A stretch of 64,000 nucleotides of DNA from positions 62,001 to 126,000 of the forward strand of contig WOUQ01000009.1 in assembly GCA_009772925.1 (NCBI GenBank), read 5' to 3'. The stretch comes from a bacterium. Lineage in GTDB: Bacteria; Pseudomonadota; Gammaproteobacteria; Burkholderiales; Thiobacillaceae. The notes below the pieces were generated by a model. It was not told the DNA's origin and did not search any database. It saw only the letters and a program-made list of their open reading frames with translations. Below are positions 1-8,154 of the stretch, in pieces; within the stretch, counting starts at the first letter, position 1, and each line of letters begins with the position of its first letter. Position numbers and translations under genes: made by a program.

Positions 1-352
1 TGTGCGCGTCGGCGGAGGCGACGATGGGCTGGGATTCGTAGAAATACGGCACGCCCAGGCGCGCCATGTAAGGCTTGAGCGGGCTCGGATCGTATTCCGG
101 CGACTGCGGGTCGACCGTGCAGGCGGCCAGTTCGAATTTCACCGGCGAGCGCCGTTGCAGGTGCAAGAGCACGTGCAGCAGGGACAGACTGTCCTTGCCG
201 CCGGAGAGGCCGAGCAGAATGCGGTCGCCGGCGCGGATCATGGCATGCTCGCCGATGGCCTTGCCGGCGGCGGCGAGCAGGGCGCGGGATGGCCGCGCCA
301 CCCCGGCGGGGAGCGCCGGTTCGGCCGAGGGTAGCGTCTCCACCCCGTTCAC
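1..352 (-). CDS. ttcA: tRNA 2-thiocytidine biosynthesis protein TtcA, N-terminal part
   Basis: This is the N-terminal 117 codons of a PP-loop ATPase that thiolates cytidine 32 of certain tRNAs in the cytoplasm; the rest lies beyond the window's left edge. The P-loop-like motif LSGGKDSLSLLHVLLHL is clear at about residues 51-67 and is followed by the family sequence KPYMARLGVPYFYESQPI. The start is a GTG at 352. It is the only reasonable start, because an in-frame stop lies just upstream, inside the end of dsbD, and a G-rich Shine-Dalgarno-like stretch precedes it. It begins 22 bases after the dsbD stop, so it may be co-transcribed with dsbD. The iron-sulfur-binding cysteines of the family would be in the missing part. 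Confidence 0.88.
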   Translation of the reverse strand, partial: MNGVETLPSAEPALPAGVARPSRALLAAAGKAIGEHAMIRAGDRILLGLSGGKDSLSLLHVLLHLQRRSPVKFELAACTVDPQSPEYDPSPLKPYMARLGVPYFYESQPIVASADAH

Positions 353-374
353 AGAGTGCCCCGACGAAGCGTCG

Positions 375-2624
375 TCAGGGGATGGCCTTGTCGAGGCTGG
401 CGAGGAACTTGTCGGCGGGCTCGAAGCCGATCACCCGGTAGGGCAACTCCTTGCCGGACTTGTCGAAGAAGATGATGCCGGGCGGGCCGAACAGGGTGAA
501 GCGGGCCAGCATGGCCTTGTCCTCGACGCTGTTGGCGGTGACGTCGACCTTCAGCAGCAGGACGTCCTTGAGGCGGGCATGCACGCGCGGATCGCTGAAG
601 GTGAAGCGCTCCAGTTCCTTGCAGGACACGCACCAGTCCGCGTAGAAATCCAGCATCACGTAGCGTCCGCCGGCGCCGCGCACGGCGGCATCAAGCTCCT
701 CCAGGTTGCGCACGCGCTGGAACGGCAGCTTGGTACTTTCCGCCGCGCCGGCGACGCCGCCCTTGTACACCGACAGCGGCTGCAACAGGTCGCGGCTGCC
801 ACCCAGGGCACCCAGCAGCAGGGCGATGCCGGCCACCAGGGAAATGATGCCGACGCCCTTCCAGAAGCGGGTGAAGCCGCGCGCGTTGACCGCCAGCGGC
901 TCCAGGGCGTGCAGGTACATGGCGGAGATGATGAGCAGGGCGGACCACAGGAACATCAGGGTGATTTCCGACAGCAGCGGCGAGACCAGCCAGATCGCCA
1001 CCGCCAGCAGGGCGACGCCGAAGAAGCGCTTGACCGCGTCCATCCAGCCACCCGCCCGCGGCAGCAGGGCACCGGCGGAAAGGCCGATCAAGAGCAGCGG
1101 CACGCCCATGCCGAGGGCCAGGAAGAACAGGGAGACGCCGCCCAGCACCACGTCGCCGGTCTGGCTGATGTAGAGCAGGGCGCCGGCCAGGGGCGCGGCG
1201 ACGCAGGGGCCGACGATGAGCGCGGAGATCGCGCCCATGACGAAGACGCTGGTGAAACGCCCGCCCTTGATGCGGTTGCTGGCCTCGGTGAAACGGCTCT
1301 GCAGGAAGCTGGGCAATTGCAGTTCGTAGAAGCCGAACATGGACATCGCCAGGCCGACGAAGATGGCGGCGCCAAAGCCCAATGCCCAGGGGTTCTGCAG
1401 GGCGTTGGAGATGAGGGTGCCGGACAGGCCGGCGGCGATGCCGGCCAGGGCGTAGGTCATCGCCATGCCCAGCACGTAGGCGAGGGAGAGCACGAAACCC
1501 TTGCGCTTGGTGATGTGCTGGCCCTGGCCAACGATGATGCCGGACAGGATGGGGATCATCGGGAAGACGCAGGGCGTCAGCGACAGCAACAAGCCGAAGC
1601 CGAAGAAACTCGCCACCACCAGCCAGTAGTTGCCGCCCGCGAGGATGGCGGTGACGCGGCCGGTATCGGAGGTATCCGCGGCCACCGGGGCTGGCGCGGG
1701 GGTCGCGGCCGCGACCGGCGCGGCGGTCAGATCGACCGTCAGGGTCTCGTCCTGGGGCGGGTAGCAGATTCCACTCTTGGCGCAGCCCTGGTGCGTGGCG
1801 TCCACCTGCAGGGTGGTGGTTCCCGGGGGCACGCCGGCCAGGCGCACAAGCACCTCGAAATCCTGGTAATAGACATGCATCTTGCCGAAGTTGGGATCGT
1901 CGATGATCTCCGCCGGCGGCAGATCCAGGCCGGTCACCTGGACCCCGGCGGGATCGCTGATCTTGAAGCCGATCTTGTCCCGATACAGGTAGTAGTTCTT
2001 GGCCACGCTGAAGCGGGCCAGCAGGTTGCCGCCAGTGGCCGGCACCAGGGTCAGCCCGAAGGCCTCCTCGGCTGGCAGGAATTCGGGCTCGGCCTGGCCG
2101 CCGAAGTCGCCGGCGAGGGATTTCAGGCGGGCCAGCACGTCGGCGCTTTGCTGCTGTTGCGGCGCGGCGGCGGGTGTCGCGGGGGCGGGTGTCGCCGCAG
2201 CGGCCACCGGCGTGAATTCGCCGAGCTTCGCCACGCCTTCCTGGGGCGGATAACACACACCGATGTCGGCGCAACCCTGGAAGCTCGCCTTCAGATTGAA
2301 AGGCTTGCCGGCGGCGGCGGGCCGGGACACCGGGATACGCACCAGCACCTCGCCGCGGTAGGTCTCCGTCTTGCCGAACAGCGGGTCCTGCAACACCTTG
2401 CCGGCGGGCAGCACCGGCGTGCCCAGAGTGACGCCGCCATCGGCGCTGAACTTGAGCTTGTCCTTATAGAGGTAGTAGCCGCCGGCGATCTGGAAGCGGG
2501 CCTCGACATTGGCCGCGTCGAGCATCCGGGCGGAGTAGCGGAAGGCCTTGTCGGGTTCCAGCAGATCCGTTTCCGCGTGGGCCAGCGAGGCGAGTAACAG
2601 CAACAGGGCGGTGAAAAAACGCAT
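375..2624 (-). CDS. dsbD: Thiol:disulfide interchange protein DsbD with two N-terminal DsbD-alpha domains
   Basis: Inner-membrane reductase (749 aa) that passes electrons from cytoplasmic thioredoxin to periplasmic thiol proteins. A signal peptide (residues 1-17, ending AHA) leads into two tandem DsbD-alpha-like domains. Each has the paired cysteines and a CYPPQ ending (Cys118/Cys124 and Cys281/Cys287), and a proline/alanine-rich linker separates them. The multi-helix membrane domain follows, with LTPCVFPMIPILSG at about 349 and a second membrane cysteine in GPCVAAPLAG. The C-terminal thioredoxin domain has FYADWCVSCKELE (Cys665/Cys668). All cysteines needed for the relay are present. E. coli DsbD has one alpha domain, so the duplication is a variant. 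The start at 2624 is preceded by GGAG at good spacing and gives the signal peptide; it lies 11 bases after the cutA stop. Confidence 0.95.
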   Translation of the reverse strand: MRFFTALLLLLASLAHAETDLLEPDKAFRYSARMLDAANVEARFQIAGGYYLYKDKLKFSADGGVTLGTPVLPAGKVLQDPLFGKTETYRGEVLVRIPVSRPAAAGKPFNLKASFQGCADIGVCYPPQEGVAKLGEFTPVAAAATPAPATPAAAPQQQQSADVLARLKSLAGDFGGQAEPEFLPAEEAFGLTLVPATGGNLLARFSVAKNYYLYRDKIGFKISDPAGVQVTGLDLPPAEIIDDPNFGKMHVYYQDFEVLVRLAGVPPGTTTLQVDATHQGCAKSGICYPPQDETLTVDLTAAPVAAATPAPAPVAADTSDTGRVTAILAGGNYWLVVASFFGFGLLLSLTPCVFPMIPILSGIIVGQGQHITKRKGFVLSLAYVLGMAMTYALAGIAAGLSGTLISNALQNPWALGFGAAIFVGLAMSMFGFYELQLPSFLQSRFTEASNRIKGGRFTSVFVMGAISALIVGPCVAAPLAGALLYISQTGDVVLGGVSLFFLALGMGVPLLLIGLSAGALLPRAGGWMDAVKRFFGVALLAVAIWLVSPLLSEITLMFLWSALLIISAMYLHALEPLAVNARGFTRFWKGVGIISLVAGIALLLGALGGSRDLLQPLSVYKGGVAGAAESTKLPFQRVRNLEELDAAVRGAGGRYVMLDFYADWCVSCKELERFTFSDPRVHARLKDVLLLKVDVTANSVEDKAMLARFTLFGPPGIIFFDKSGKELPYRVIGFEPADKFLASLDKAIP

Positions 2625-2635
2625 GCAAGCTCCGC

Positions 2636-2998
2636 TCAGGCTCGGGTCGTCGGTGTGGCCGACGCGTTGTCGGCGGACCCGGTGGATGTGGACTGCGCCA
2701 GCCACTGGAGATAGTCGGGCAGGCCATCCGCCAACTCCAGGGCCACGATCTCCGGCAATTCGTAGGGGTGCCGGCTACGCAGGTAGGTTTCCAGGGCGGG
2801 ATAAAGTTCCGCCGTGGTCTTGATGAACAGGGGAACCTCCCCATCTTCCTGGACGTCTCCCCGCCAGCGGTACACAGAACGACAGGGAGAGAGGATGTTC
2901 ACGCACGCCGCCAGGCCCGATTCCACCATGCCTCGGGCCAGTTCTCCGGCGATGTCGGCGTTGGGCAGGGTGGTGAGGACGAGGCGGAAGGCAGGCAC
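2636..2998 (-). CDS. cutA: Divalent-cation tolerance protein CutA
   Basis: Small trimeric cytoplasmic protein (120 aa) of the CutA family, linked in E. coli to copper tolerance. Typical features are LVLTTLPNADIAGELARGMV near the N-terminus, GLAACVNILSPCRSVYRWRG and the C-terminal HPYELPEIVAL motif. The start is a GTG at 2998. It is upstream of dsbD with 11 bases between, matching a cutA-dsbD operon seen in many proteobacteria. It is divergent from fxsA with only 11 bases between the two start codons, so the promoters must lie inside the opposite genes. The last 15 residues are a low-complexity Ser/Thr/Ala tail without obvious role. Confidence 0.93.
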   Translation of the reverse strand: MPAFRLVLTTLPNADIAGELARGMVESGLAACVNILSPCRSVYRWRGDVQEDGEVPLFIKTTAELYPALETYLRSRHPYELPEIVALELADGLPDYLQWLAQSTSTGSADNASATPTTRA

Positions 2999-3009
2999 GG
3001 AGCGCGCGC

Positions 3010-3399
3010 ATGAGGTTGGGGTTTTTCGGGATTATAGCCGTGGCCTTTCTGGCCCTGGAAATAGTGGGGATATACCTGATCGGAAAACAGGTGGGCGGGC
3101 TGGCCACGGCCATCTGGTTGCTGCTCGATGGCATCCTCGGTGTGCTGGTGATCCGCCGCGCCGGCGCGGTTTTCCCGGCCCTGCTGCGCGACGCCATGCA
3201 GCGCGGCCATGCCCCACTGGCTCTGCTGTGGGCCACCGGCCGCCGCTTCCTGGGTGGCGCCCTATTGATCCTGCCGGGCCCCATCAGCGATCTCATCGCC
3301 CTGCCCCTGTTGCTGTGGCCGTCGCCGCCAACGCCACCGGCGCGGCACACGGCGGCCAACGACGACGTCATCGAGGGCGAGTTCCGCCGCGAGGAGTAA
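3010..3399 (+). CDS. fxsA: FxsA family membrane protein
   Basis: Small inner-membrane protein (129 aa) of the FxsA/YtzA family, known from E. coli where overproduction blocks exclusion of phage T7 by the F plasmid. The N-terminus has two hydrophobic segments (about residues 3-22 and 27-45) joined by IGKQVGG, and a third lies at about 78-105 around GGALLILPGPISDLIALPLL, a family signature. ATG at 3010 has GGAG nine bases upstream. It is divergent from cutA and is followed by purM after 84 bases, in which a TAGAAT -10 is visible, so purM probably has its own promoter. Confidence 0.88.
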   Translation: MRLGFFGIIAVAFLALEIVGIYLIGKQVGGLATAIWLLLDGILGVLVIRRAGAVFPALLRDAMQRGHAPLALLWATGRRFLGGALLILPGPISDLIALPLLLWPSPPTPPARHTAANDDVIEGEFRREE

Positions 3400-3434
3400 G
3401 CACCGCTCCCCGCGATGCGGCCCGGCATCCGGGC

Positions 3435-3440
3435 TAGAAT
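3435..3440 (+). promoter_or_regulatory. Possible -10 element of the purM promoter
   Basis: The hexamer TAGAAT sits 43 bases before the purM GTG, in a non-coding gap that follows fxsA. No convincing -35 element is visible at 16-18 bases upstream, so this is only a candidate. Confidence 0.35.
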
Positions 3441-3483
3441 ACGGGGCCCTGTCCCACTCGGCCCGCGCCGGGCCCATCGCACC

Positions 3484-4521
3484 GTGACCTCGCACCCTTC
3501 CCTGTCCTATCGTGATGCCGGCGTCGACATCGATGCCGGCGATTCCCTGGTGGAGCGCATCAAGCCCCACGCCAGGCGCACCATGCGCCCCGAAGTGCTG
3601 GCCGGCATCGGCGGCTTCGGCGCCCTCATGGAACTGCCCAAGAATTACCGGGAGCCGGTGCTCATCTCCGGCACCGACGGCGTCGGCACCAAGCTGAAGC
3701 TGGCTTTCCACATGAACAAGCACGACACCATCGGCCAGGACCTGGTGGCGATGAGCGTCAACGACATCCTGGTGCAGGGCGCCGAGCCCCTGTTCTTCCT
3801 CGATTATTTCGCCTGCGGCCACCTCGACGTGGACGTGGCGGAGCAGGTGGTGGCGGGCATCGCCAGGGGCTGCGAGCTGTCCGGCTGCGCGCTGATCGGC
3901 GGCGAGACCGCCGAGATGCCGGGCATGTACCCGGCCGGCGAGTACGACCTGGCCGGCTTCGCGGTGGGCGTCGCGGAAAAATCCAAAGTCATCACCGGCC
4001 ACGACATCAAGCCCGGCGACGCGGTGCTCGGCCTGGCCTCCAGCGGCCCGCATTCCAACGGCTACTCCCTCATCCGCAAGATCATCGAGGTCACCGGCGC
4101 CGACCTCGCCGCGCCCTTCGACGGCCGCAGCCTGGGCGAGACCCTGCTGGAACCCACGCGCATCTACGTCAAGCCGCTGCTGGCGCTGATGAAGGCAATG
4201 CGCGTGAAGGGCCTGGCCCACATCACCGGCGGCGGGATCACCGGCAACGTGCCGCGCGTGCTGCCGGAGAACGTCGCCGCCGTCATCGAGTCCGGCGCCT
4301 GGACCTTGCCCGCAGTCTTCCAGTGGTTGCAGGCCCAGGGCAACGTGGCGCGCGACGAGATGTACCGCACCTTCAACTGCGGCATCGGCATGGTGCTGGT
4401 GGTGGACGCCGGCGATGCCGAGGCCGCCGGCAACTTCCTGCAGGCGCGTGGCGAAACCGTTTACCTGCTCGGCGAAATCCGCGCCCGCGAAGCAGGGCAG
4501 GAACAGGCCATCATCGTCTGA
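3484..4521 (+). CDS. purM: Phosphoribosylformylglycinamidine cyclo-ligase PurM
   Basis: AIR synthetase (345 aa), the fifth step of de novo purine synthesis: it closes the imidazole ring of formylglycinamidine ribonucleotide using ATP. Diagnostic motifs are [12 protein letters not shown] at the N-terminus, [42 protein letters not shown] and the C-terminal [20 protein letters not shown] start at 3484 gives the usual family length and starts just before the conserved YRDAGV. An earlier in-frame ATG would add 23 arginine-rich residues and run through the candidate -10. PurN follows on the same strand after 193 bases. Confidence 0.95.
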   Translation: MTSHPSLSYRDAGVDIDAGDSLVERIKPHARRTMRPEVLAGIGGFGALMELPKNYREPVLISGTDGVGTKLKLAFHMNKHDTIGQDLVAMSVNDILVQGAEPLFFLDYFACGHLDVDVAEQVVAGIARGCELSGCALIGGETAEMPGMYPAGEYDLAGFAVGVAEKSKVITGHDIKPGDAVLGLASSGPHSNGYSLIRKIIEVTGADLAAPFDGRSLGETLLEPTRIYVKPLLALMKAMRVKGLAHITGGGITGNVPRVLPENVAAVIESGAWTLPAVFQWLQAQGNVARDEMYRTFNCGIGMVLVVDAGDAEAAGNFLQARGETVYLLGEIRAREAGQEQAIIV

Positions 4522-4649
4522 CGACGGGCTGGAAGAGTCCGAGTCCCTGGTTTATGTGGCACCCAGCCCGTTCCCTCACTTGCAGTGCGCGCCCCGGACT
4601 GCAATCCGGGGCCGTTCGGCGAGCGCGGAGCATGCTCCACGAAACCCCC

Positions 4650-4688
4650 GCCTCACCCCCCAGCCCCTCTCCCAGGGGGCGAGGGGAG
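4650..4688. repeat. Dispersed GC-rich palindromic repeat (copy 1)
   Basis: Between purM and purN lies a C-rich block, CTCACCCCCCAGCCCCTCTC, followed by the near-complement AGGGGGCGAGGGGAG, so that it can fold into a stem. A second member of the same family, in inverse orientation, is inside the SDR gene at 20016-20075. Repeats of this look are widely dispersed in proteobacterial genomes; the family assignment is by eye. Confidence 0.6.
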
Positions 4689-4714
4689 CGTCGCGCGACG
4701 CTAACGCGTCGTCC

Positions 4715-5362
4715 ATGACCATGCGCGCCGTCATCCTCATCTCCGGCCGCGGCAGCAACATGCAGGCGCTGCTGGAAGCCGGCCTGCCGGTGGATTTCGC
4801 CTGCGTCATCAGCAACCGGCCGGAGGCCGCCGGCCTGGCCATTGCCGCGCGGCATGGCGTTCCCACCACCGTCATCGACCATCGCCGGCATGATGGGCGG
4901 GCGGCTTTCGACGCCGCGCTGGCGGCCGAGATCGACCGCCACGCCCCCGATCTGGTCATCCTCGCCGGCTTCATGCGTGTGCTCACCGAGGACTTCGTGC
5001 GCCACTACGCCAACCGGCTGGTGAACATCCATCCCGCCCTGCTGCCCGCCTTCCCCGGCCTCGACACCCATGCCCGTGCCCTCGCGGCGGGCGTCAAGCT
5101 GCACGGCTGCACGGTGCACTTCGTCACCCCCGAGGTGGACGCCGGCCCCATCATCGCGCAAGCGGCGGTGCCGGTGCTGGCGGACGACACGCCCGAGACC
5201 CTGGCGGCACGGGTGCTGCGCCAGGAACACCGCCTCTTCCCGCTGGCCGTGCGCTGGCTGGCCGAGGGCCGCGTGCGCCTGCGCGAGGGCGGCAGCACGG
5301 CGCTGTTGCCGGCACCGCGGGACGGCGCCGCGGACGACGCGCTGATCTCGCCGACCGGGTAG
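4715..5362 (+). CDS. purN: Phosphoribosylglycinamide formyltransferase PurN
   Basis: GAR transformylase (215 aa) using 10-formyl-tetrahydrofolate in the third step of purine synthesis. It has VILISGRGSNMQALLEA at the N-terminus, the formyl-transfer region LAGFMRVLTEDFV, the catalytic segment NIHPALLPAFPGLDTHARAL with the conserved Asn and His, and HFVTPEVDAGPIIAQAAVPV. The start could be the ATG at 4715 or at 4721 (MRAV); neither has a strong Shine-Dalgarno. The short C-terminal tail beyond residue 190 is not conserved-looking. A DUF3108 gene follows after six bases and is probably in the same transcript. Confidence 0.94.
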   Translation: MTMRAVILISGRGSNMQALLEAGLPVDFACVISNRPEAAGLAIAARHGVPTTVIDHRRHDGRAAFDAALAAEIDRHAPDLVILAGFMRVLTEDFVRHYANRLVNIHPALLPAFPGLDTHARALAAGVKLHGCTVHFVTPEVDAGPIIAQAAVPVLADDTPETLAARVLRQEHRLFPLAVRWLAEGRVRLREGGSTALLPAPRDGAADDALISPTG

Positions 5363-5368
5363 ACAGGC

Positions 5369-6406
5369 ATGCGCGGCGGACGGCGTGTCTTCGTCTGGGC
5401 CCTGCTGCTTTCCCTGGGGGTACACCTGCTGCTGGCCGGCCATGCGCGCATGCCGTGGCACGGCCCGGCGGCAGAAATTGCTTTTCCCATCGAAGCCCTG
5501 CTCTCCCCCGCCACCGCCGCGACCGCGCCTCCGCCCCGTGCGCTGTCGACACCCGCACGCGCACCGGTCCCCGTGCAGCCGGATTCAGCGCCGCCGGTGA
5601 ACCCGGCAGCGGGGGGGCCCGATGCCGCCGCGCCAGTCCAGCTATCCGCGCCGGAGAAAGCCGTCGCCATCGCCCAGGAGGCGGTGCGGGAAGGACCCCC
5701 GGCAGCCGCCTCCGAAACCTCCACGCCGAGCGAGCCGCCCGCGCGGGAAGCGGAATCCACGCCGATGCGCACAGTGCGCAAGCTGCCGGAAAAACTGGTG
5801 CTGCGCTACGAGGTGCGCTCCGGCGAGGATGGCTTCAGCCTGGGCCAGGCCACCTATACCTGGCGCGTCACCGGCGACCGCTACGCCCTCGACAGCATGG
5901 CCGAGGCCACCGGGCTGGCCGCGCTCTTCACCCAGGCGCGCATCGTCCAGTCCAGCGAGGGGCGCCTCGGCCCGACGGGCTTGATGCCCGAGCGTTTTTC
6001 CATGGAGCGGAACCGCAAGCGCCACTACTCGGCGCGCTTCGACTGGGAAGGCAGGCGCCTGCTGCTGCCCAAAGACGAAGTGGTTCCCCTTCCCGACCAC
6101 ACCCAGGACCTGCTCAGCTTCCCCTTCCACCTGGCCATGACCATCGCGGAGGAGGACACGGCCTGGATGCAACCGGTCACCAACGGCCGCATGCTGAAAG
6201 GCTACCGTTTCGTCCAGGTCGGACGGGAAACCCTGGAACAGAACGGGAAGGCGCTGCAAACCCTGCATCTGCGCGGTACCCGCGCCTCCGAGGGCAGCCT
6301 GGAAGTGTGGCTGGCGCCCGAGCTGCACTGGCTGCCGGTGCGCATTCGCACCGAGGACACCAAGGGCCGGGTGACCGACCTTAAGCTGACGCGTCTGGAA
6401 AACTGA
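5369..6406 (+). CDS. DUF3108 domain-containing protein
   Basis: Probable envelope protein (345 aa). An N-terminal hydrophobic anchor (about residues 6-23) is followed by a proline/alanine-rich linker to about residue 130. The DUF3108 domain then begins with LPEKLVLRYEVRSGEDG and includes LGQATYTWRVTGDRYALDS and LQTLHLRGTRASEGSLEVWL. The architecture suggests a tethered periplasmic domain with beta-barrel-like strands; the biochemical role of DUF3108 is unknown. It lies six bases after purN. Its TGA meets the purK stop codon tail to tail within the single palindrome TGATCA. Confidence 0.85.
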   Translation: MRGGRRVFVWALLLSLGVHLLLAGHARMPWHGPAAEIAFPIEALLSPATAATAPPPRALSTPARAPVPVQPDSAPPVNPAAGGPDAAAPVQLSAPEKAVAIAQEAVREGPPAAASETSTPSEPPAREAESTPMRTVRKLPEKLVLRYEVRSGEDGFSLGQATYTWRVTGDRYALDSMAEATGLAALFTQARIVQSSEGRLGPTGLMPERFSMERNRKRHYSARFDWEGRRLLLPKDEVVPLPDHTQDLLSFPFHLAMTIAEEDTAWMQPVTNGRMLKGYRFVQVGRETLEQNGKALQTLHLRGTRASEGSLEVWLAPELHWLPVRIRTEDTKGRVTDLKLTRLEN

Positions 6407-7555
6407 TCAGTCGGGGTCGATGCCGAGGGCGGCGCGGGTGGTCTCGGCGAGGGCCAGGGCTGCCTCCGGCGTCTCCGCCAGGCAGTTGTAATGTCCCATC
6501 TTGCGGCCGGGCCGCGCCTCGGCCTTGCCATACAGGTGCAGTTGCACGCCGGCATGGCGCAGCAGTTCCAGCCAGTTCGGCTCGGGCCGCCAGACGTCGC
6601 CCAGCAGGTTGACCATCACCACCGGCGAGAGCAGACGCGGATCGCCCAGGGGCAGGCCGCAGAGGGCGCGCACCTGCTGCTGGAACTGGTCGGTGGCGCA
6701 GGCATCCAGGGTGTAATGGCCGCTGTTGTGCGGGCGCGGCGCCATCTCGTTGAACACCACGCGGCCGTCGGCCAGCACGAAGAACTCCACCGCCATCACG
6801 CCGATGTACTCCAGGCCGCGCGCCAGGCCGGCGGCCATGCGGCGGGCGGCGGCGGTGACGCTGTCGGCGACGCCGGCCGGCACGATGCTGAGGTCGAGGA
6901 TACCGTTGCGGTGCCGGTTCTCGGCCAGGGGGAAGAAGGCGATCTCGTCCGCCGGGTTGCGCGCCAGCACCACCGAAACCTCCCATTGCAAAGGCAGGAA
7001 GCCTTCCAGCAGGCAGGGCACGCGGCCCAGCCGGTCGAACGCGGCGGCCAGATCGTCGAGGCTGTCCACCCGCGCCTGTCCCTTGCCGTCGTAGCCCAGG
7101 CGGCGCGTCTTCAGCAGGGCGGGGGCGCCCACCGCCTGCCAGGCCGTGGCGAGATCGCCCTCCGCCTCGATGTTGGCGAAGGGCGCGGTCTCGCAACCAT
7201 GTTCGCGCGCGCGCGTCTTTTCCGTCAGCCGGTCCTGGGCCACCGCCAGGGCGTCTGCGCCGGGCGCGACGCGGCAATGCTTGGCCAGGGTGCGCAGGCT
7301 TTCCGCCGGCACGTTCTCGAACTCCGTGGTGACCGCCTGGCAGAGGCCGCCCATGCGCAAGAGGGCGACGGCGTCCCGGTAATCGGCCTTCAGGTGGGTG
7401 TCGGCGACCTGACCGGCGGGGCTGAGCGGGTCCGGGTCGAGCACCACCACACGGTAGCCCATGACCTTGGCGGCCAGGGTGAACATGCGGCCCAGTTGGC
7501 CACCGCCCAGCACGCCGAGGGTGGCGCCGGGCAGCAGCGGCGCAGCGATACTCAT
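6407..7555 (-). CDS. purK: 5-(carboxyamino)imidazole ribonucleotide synthase PurK
   Basis: ATP-grasp enzyme (382 aa) that makes N5-CAIR from AIR, bicarbonate and ATP in purine synthesis. It has [17 protein letters not shown] at the N-terminus, [14 protein letters not shown] in the ATP-binding loop, [16 protein letters not shown] and the catalytic-region sequence [23 protein letters not shown] at 7555 overlaps the purE stop as ATGA, so the two are translationally coupled and their products act in sequence. Confidence 0.96.
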   Translation of the reverse strand: MSIAAPLLPGATLGVLGGGQLGRMFTLAAKVMGYRVVVLDPDPLSPAGQVADTHLKADYRDAVALLRMGGLCQAVTTEFENVPAESLRTLAKHCRVAPGADALAVAQDRLTEKTRAREHGCETAPFANIEAEGDLATAWQAVGAPALLKTRRLGYDGKGQARVDSLDDLAAAFDRLGRVPCLLEGFLPLQWEVSVVLARNPADEIAFFPLAENRHRNGILDLSIVPAGVADSVTAAARRMAAGLARGLEYIGVMAVEFFVLADGRVVFNEMAPRPHNSGHYTLDACATDQFQQQVRALCGLPLGDPRLLSPVVMVNLLGDVWRPEPNWLELLRHAGVQLHLYGKAEARPGRKMGHYNCLAETPEAALALAETTRAALGIDPD

Positions 7556-8064
7556 GGCTGCTCGGGCAGAGTCATGGCCAGCACGGATTCGGTCTGCGCC
7601 TGGCGGAAGGTGATCAGCCGCTCGCGCACCCGCGGCAGCTCGTTGGCCAACAGGGCGGCCGCGAACAAGGCGGCGTTGGCGGCGCCGGCGGGTCCGACGG
7701 CGAAGGTGGCCACGGGGACGCCCTTGGGCATCTGCGCGATGGACAACAGGGAATCCAGGCCGGTCATGAACTTCGACATCACCGGCACGCCCAGCACCGG
7801 CAGCGTGGTCTTCGCAGCCACCATGCCGGGCAGATGGGCGGCGCCGCCGGCGCCGGCGATGATGCAGCGCAGGCCGCGGTCGGTGGCGGAGCCGGCATAC
7901 TCGAACAGCAGATCCGGCGTGCGGTGGGCGGAGACCACGCGCTGCTCGTAGGGGATGGCGAACTGGTCGAGCAGTTCGGCGGCGTGGCGCATGGTCTCCC
8001 AATCGCTCACGCTGCCCATGATGAGGCCGACCAGGGGGGGATTCACGCCCTTCAGGGTAGTCAT
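7552..8064 (-). CDS. purE: N5-carboxyaminoimidazole ribonucleotide mutase PurE
   Basis: Class I PurE (170 aa), which moves the carboxyl group of N5-CAIR to give CAIR. It shows [13 protein letters not shown], the catalytic-His region [26 protein letters not shown] and [11 protein letters not shown] longer reading frame extends upstream, but the ATG at 8064 places the conserved core at the expected distance. Downstream it overlaps purK by ATGA. Confidence 0.95.
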   Translation of the reverse strand: MTTLKGVNPPLVGLIMGSVSDWETMRHAAELLDQFAIPYEQRVVSAHRTPDLLFEYAGSATDRGLRCIIAGAGGAAHLPGMVAAKTTLPVLGVPVMSKFMTGLDSLLSIAQMPKGVPVATFAVGPAGAANAALFAAALLANELPRVRERLITFRQAQTESVLAMTLPEQP

Positions 8065-8154
8065 GGCTGCGATCCTGTGGCAACAGAGGCTCGCATGATA
8101 AGGGGGCGGCAACGGCAACAAAAGGATGCCGGCATCCGCCGTGTCCCGGATTCC

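Noticed and set aside
75-2597. Long plus-strand open frame of 840 codons
   Set aside because: It is antisense to dsbD, His/Gln/Gly-rich and low in complexity, the typical shadow of a GC-rich gene; the minus strand has the conserved DsbD motifs.
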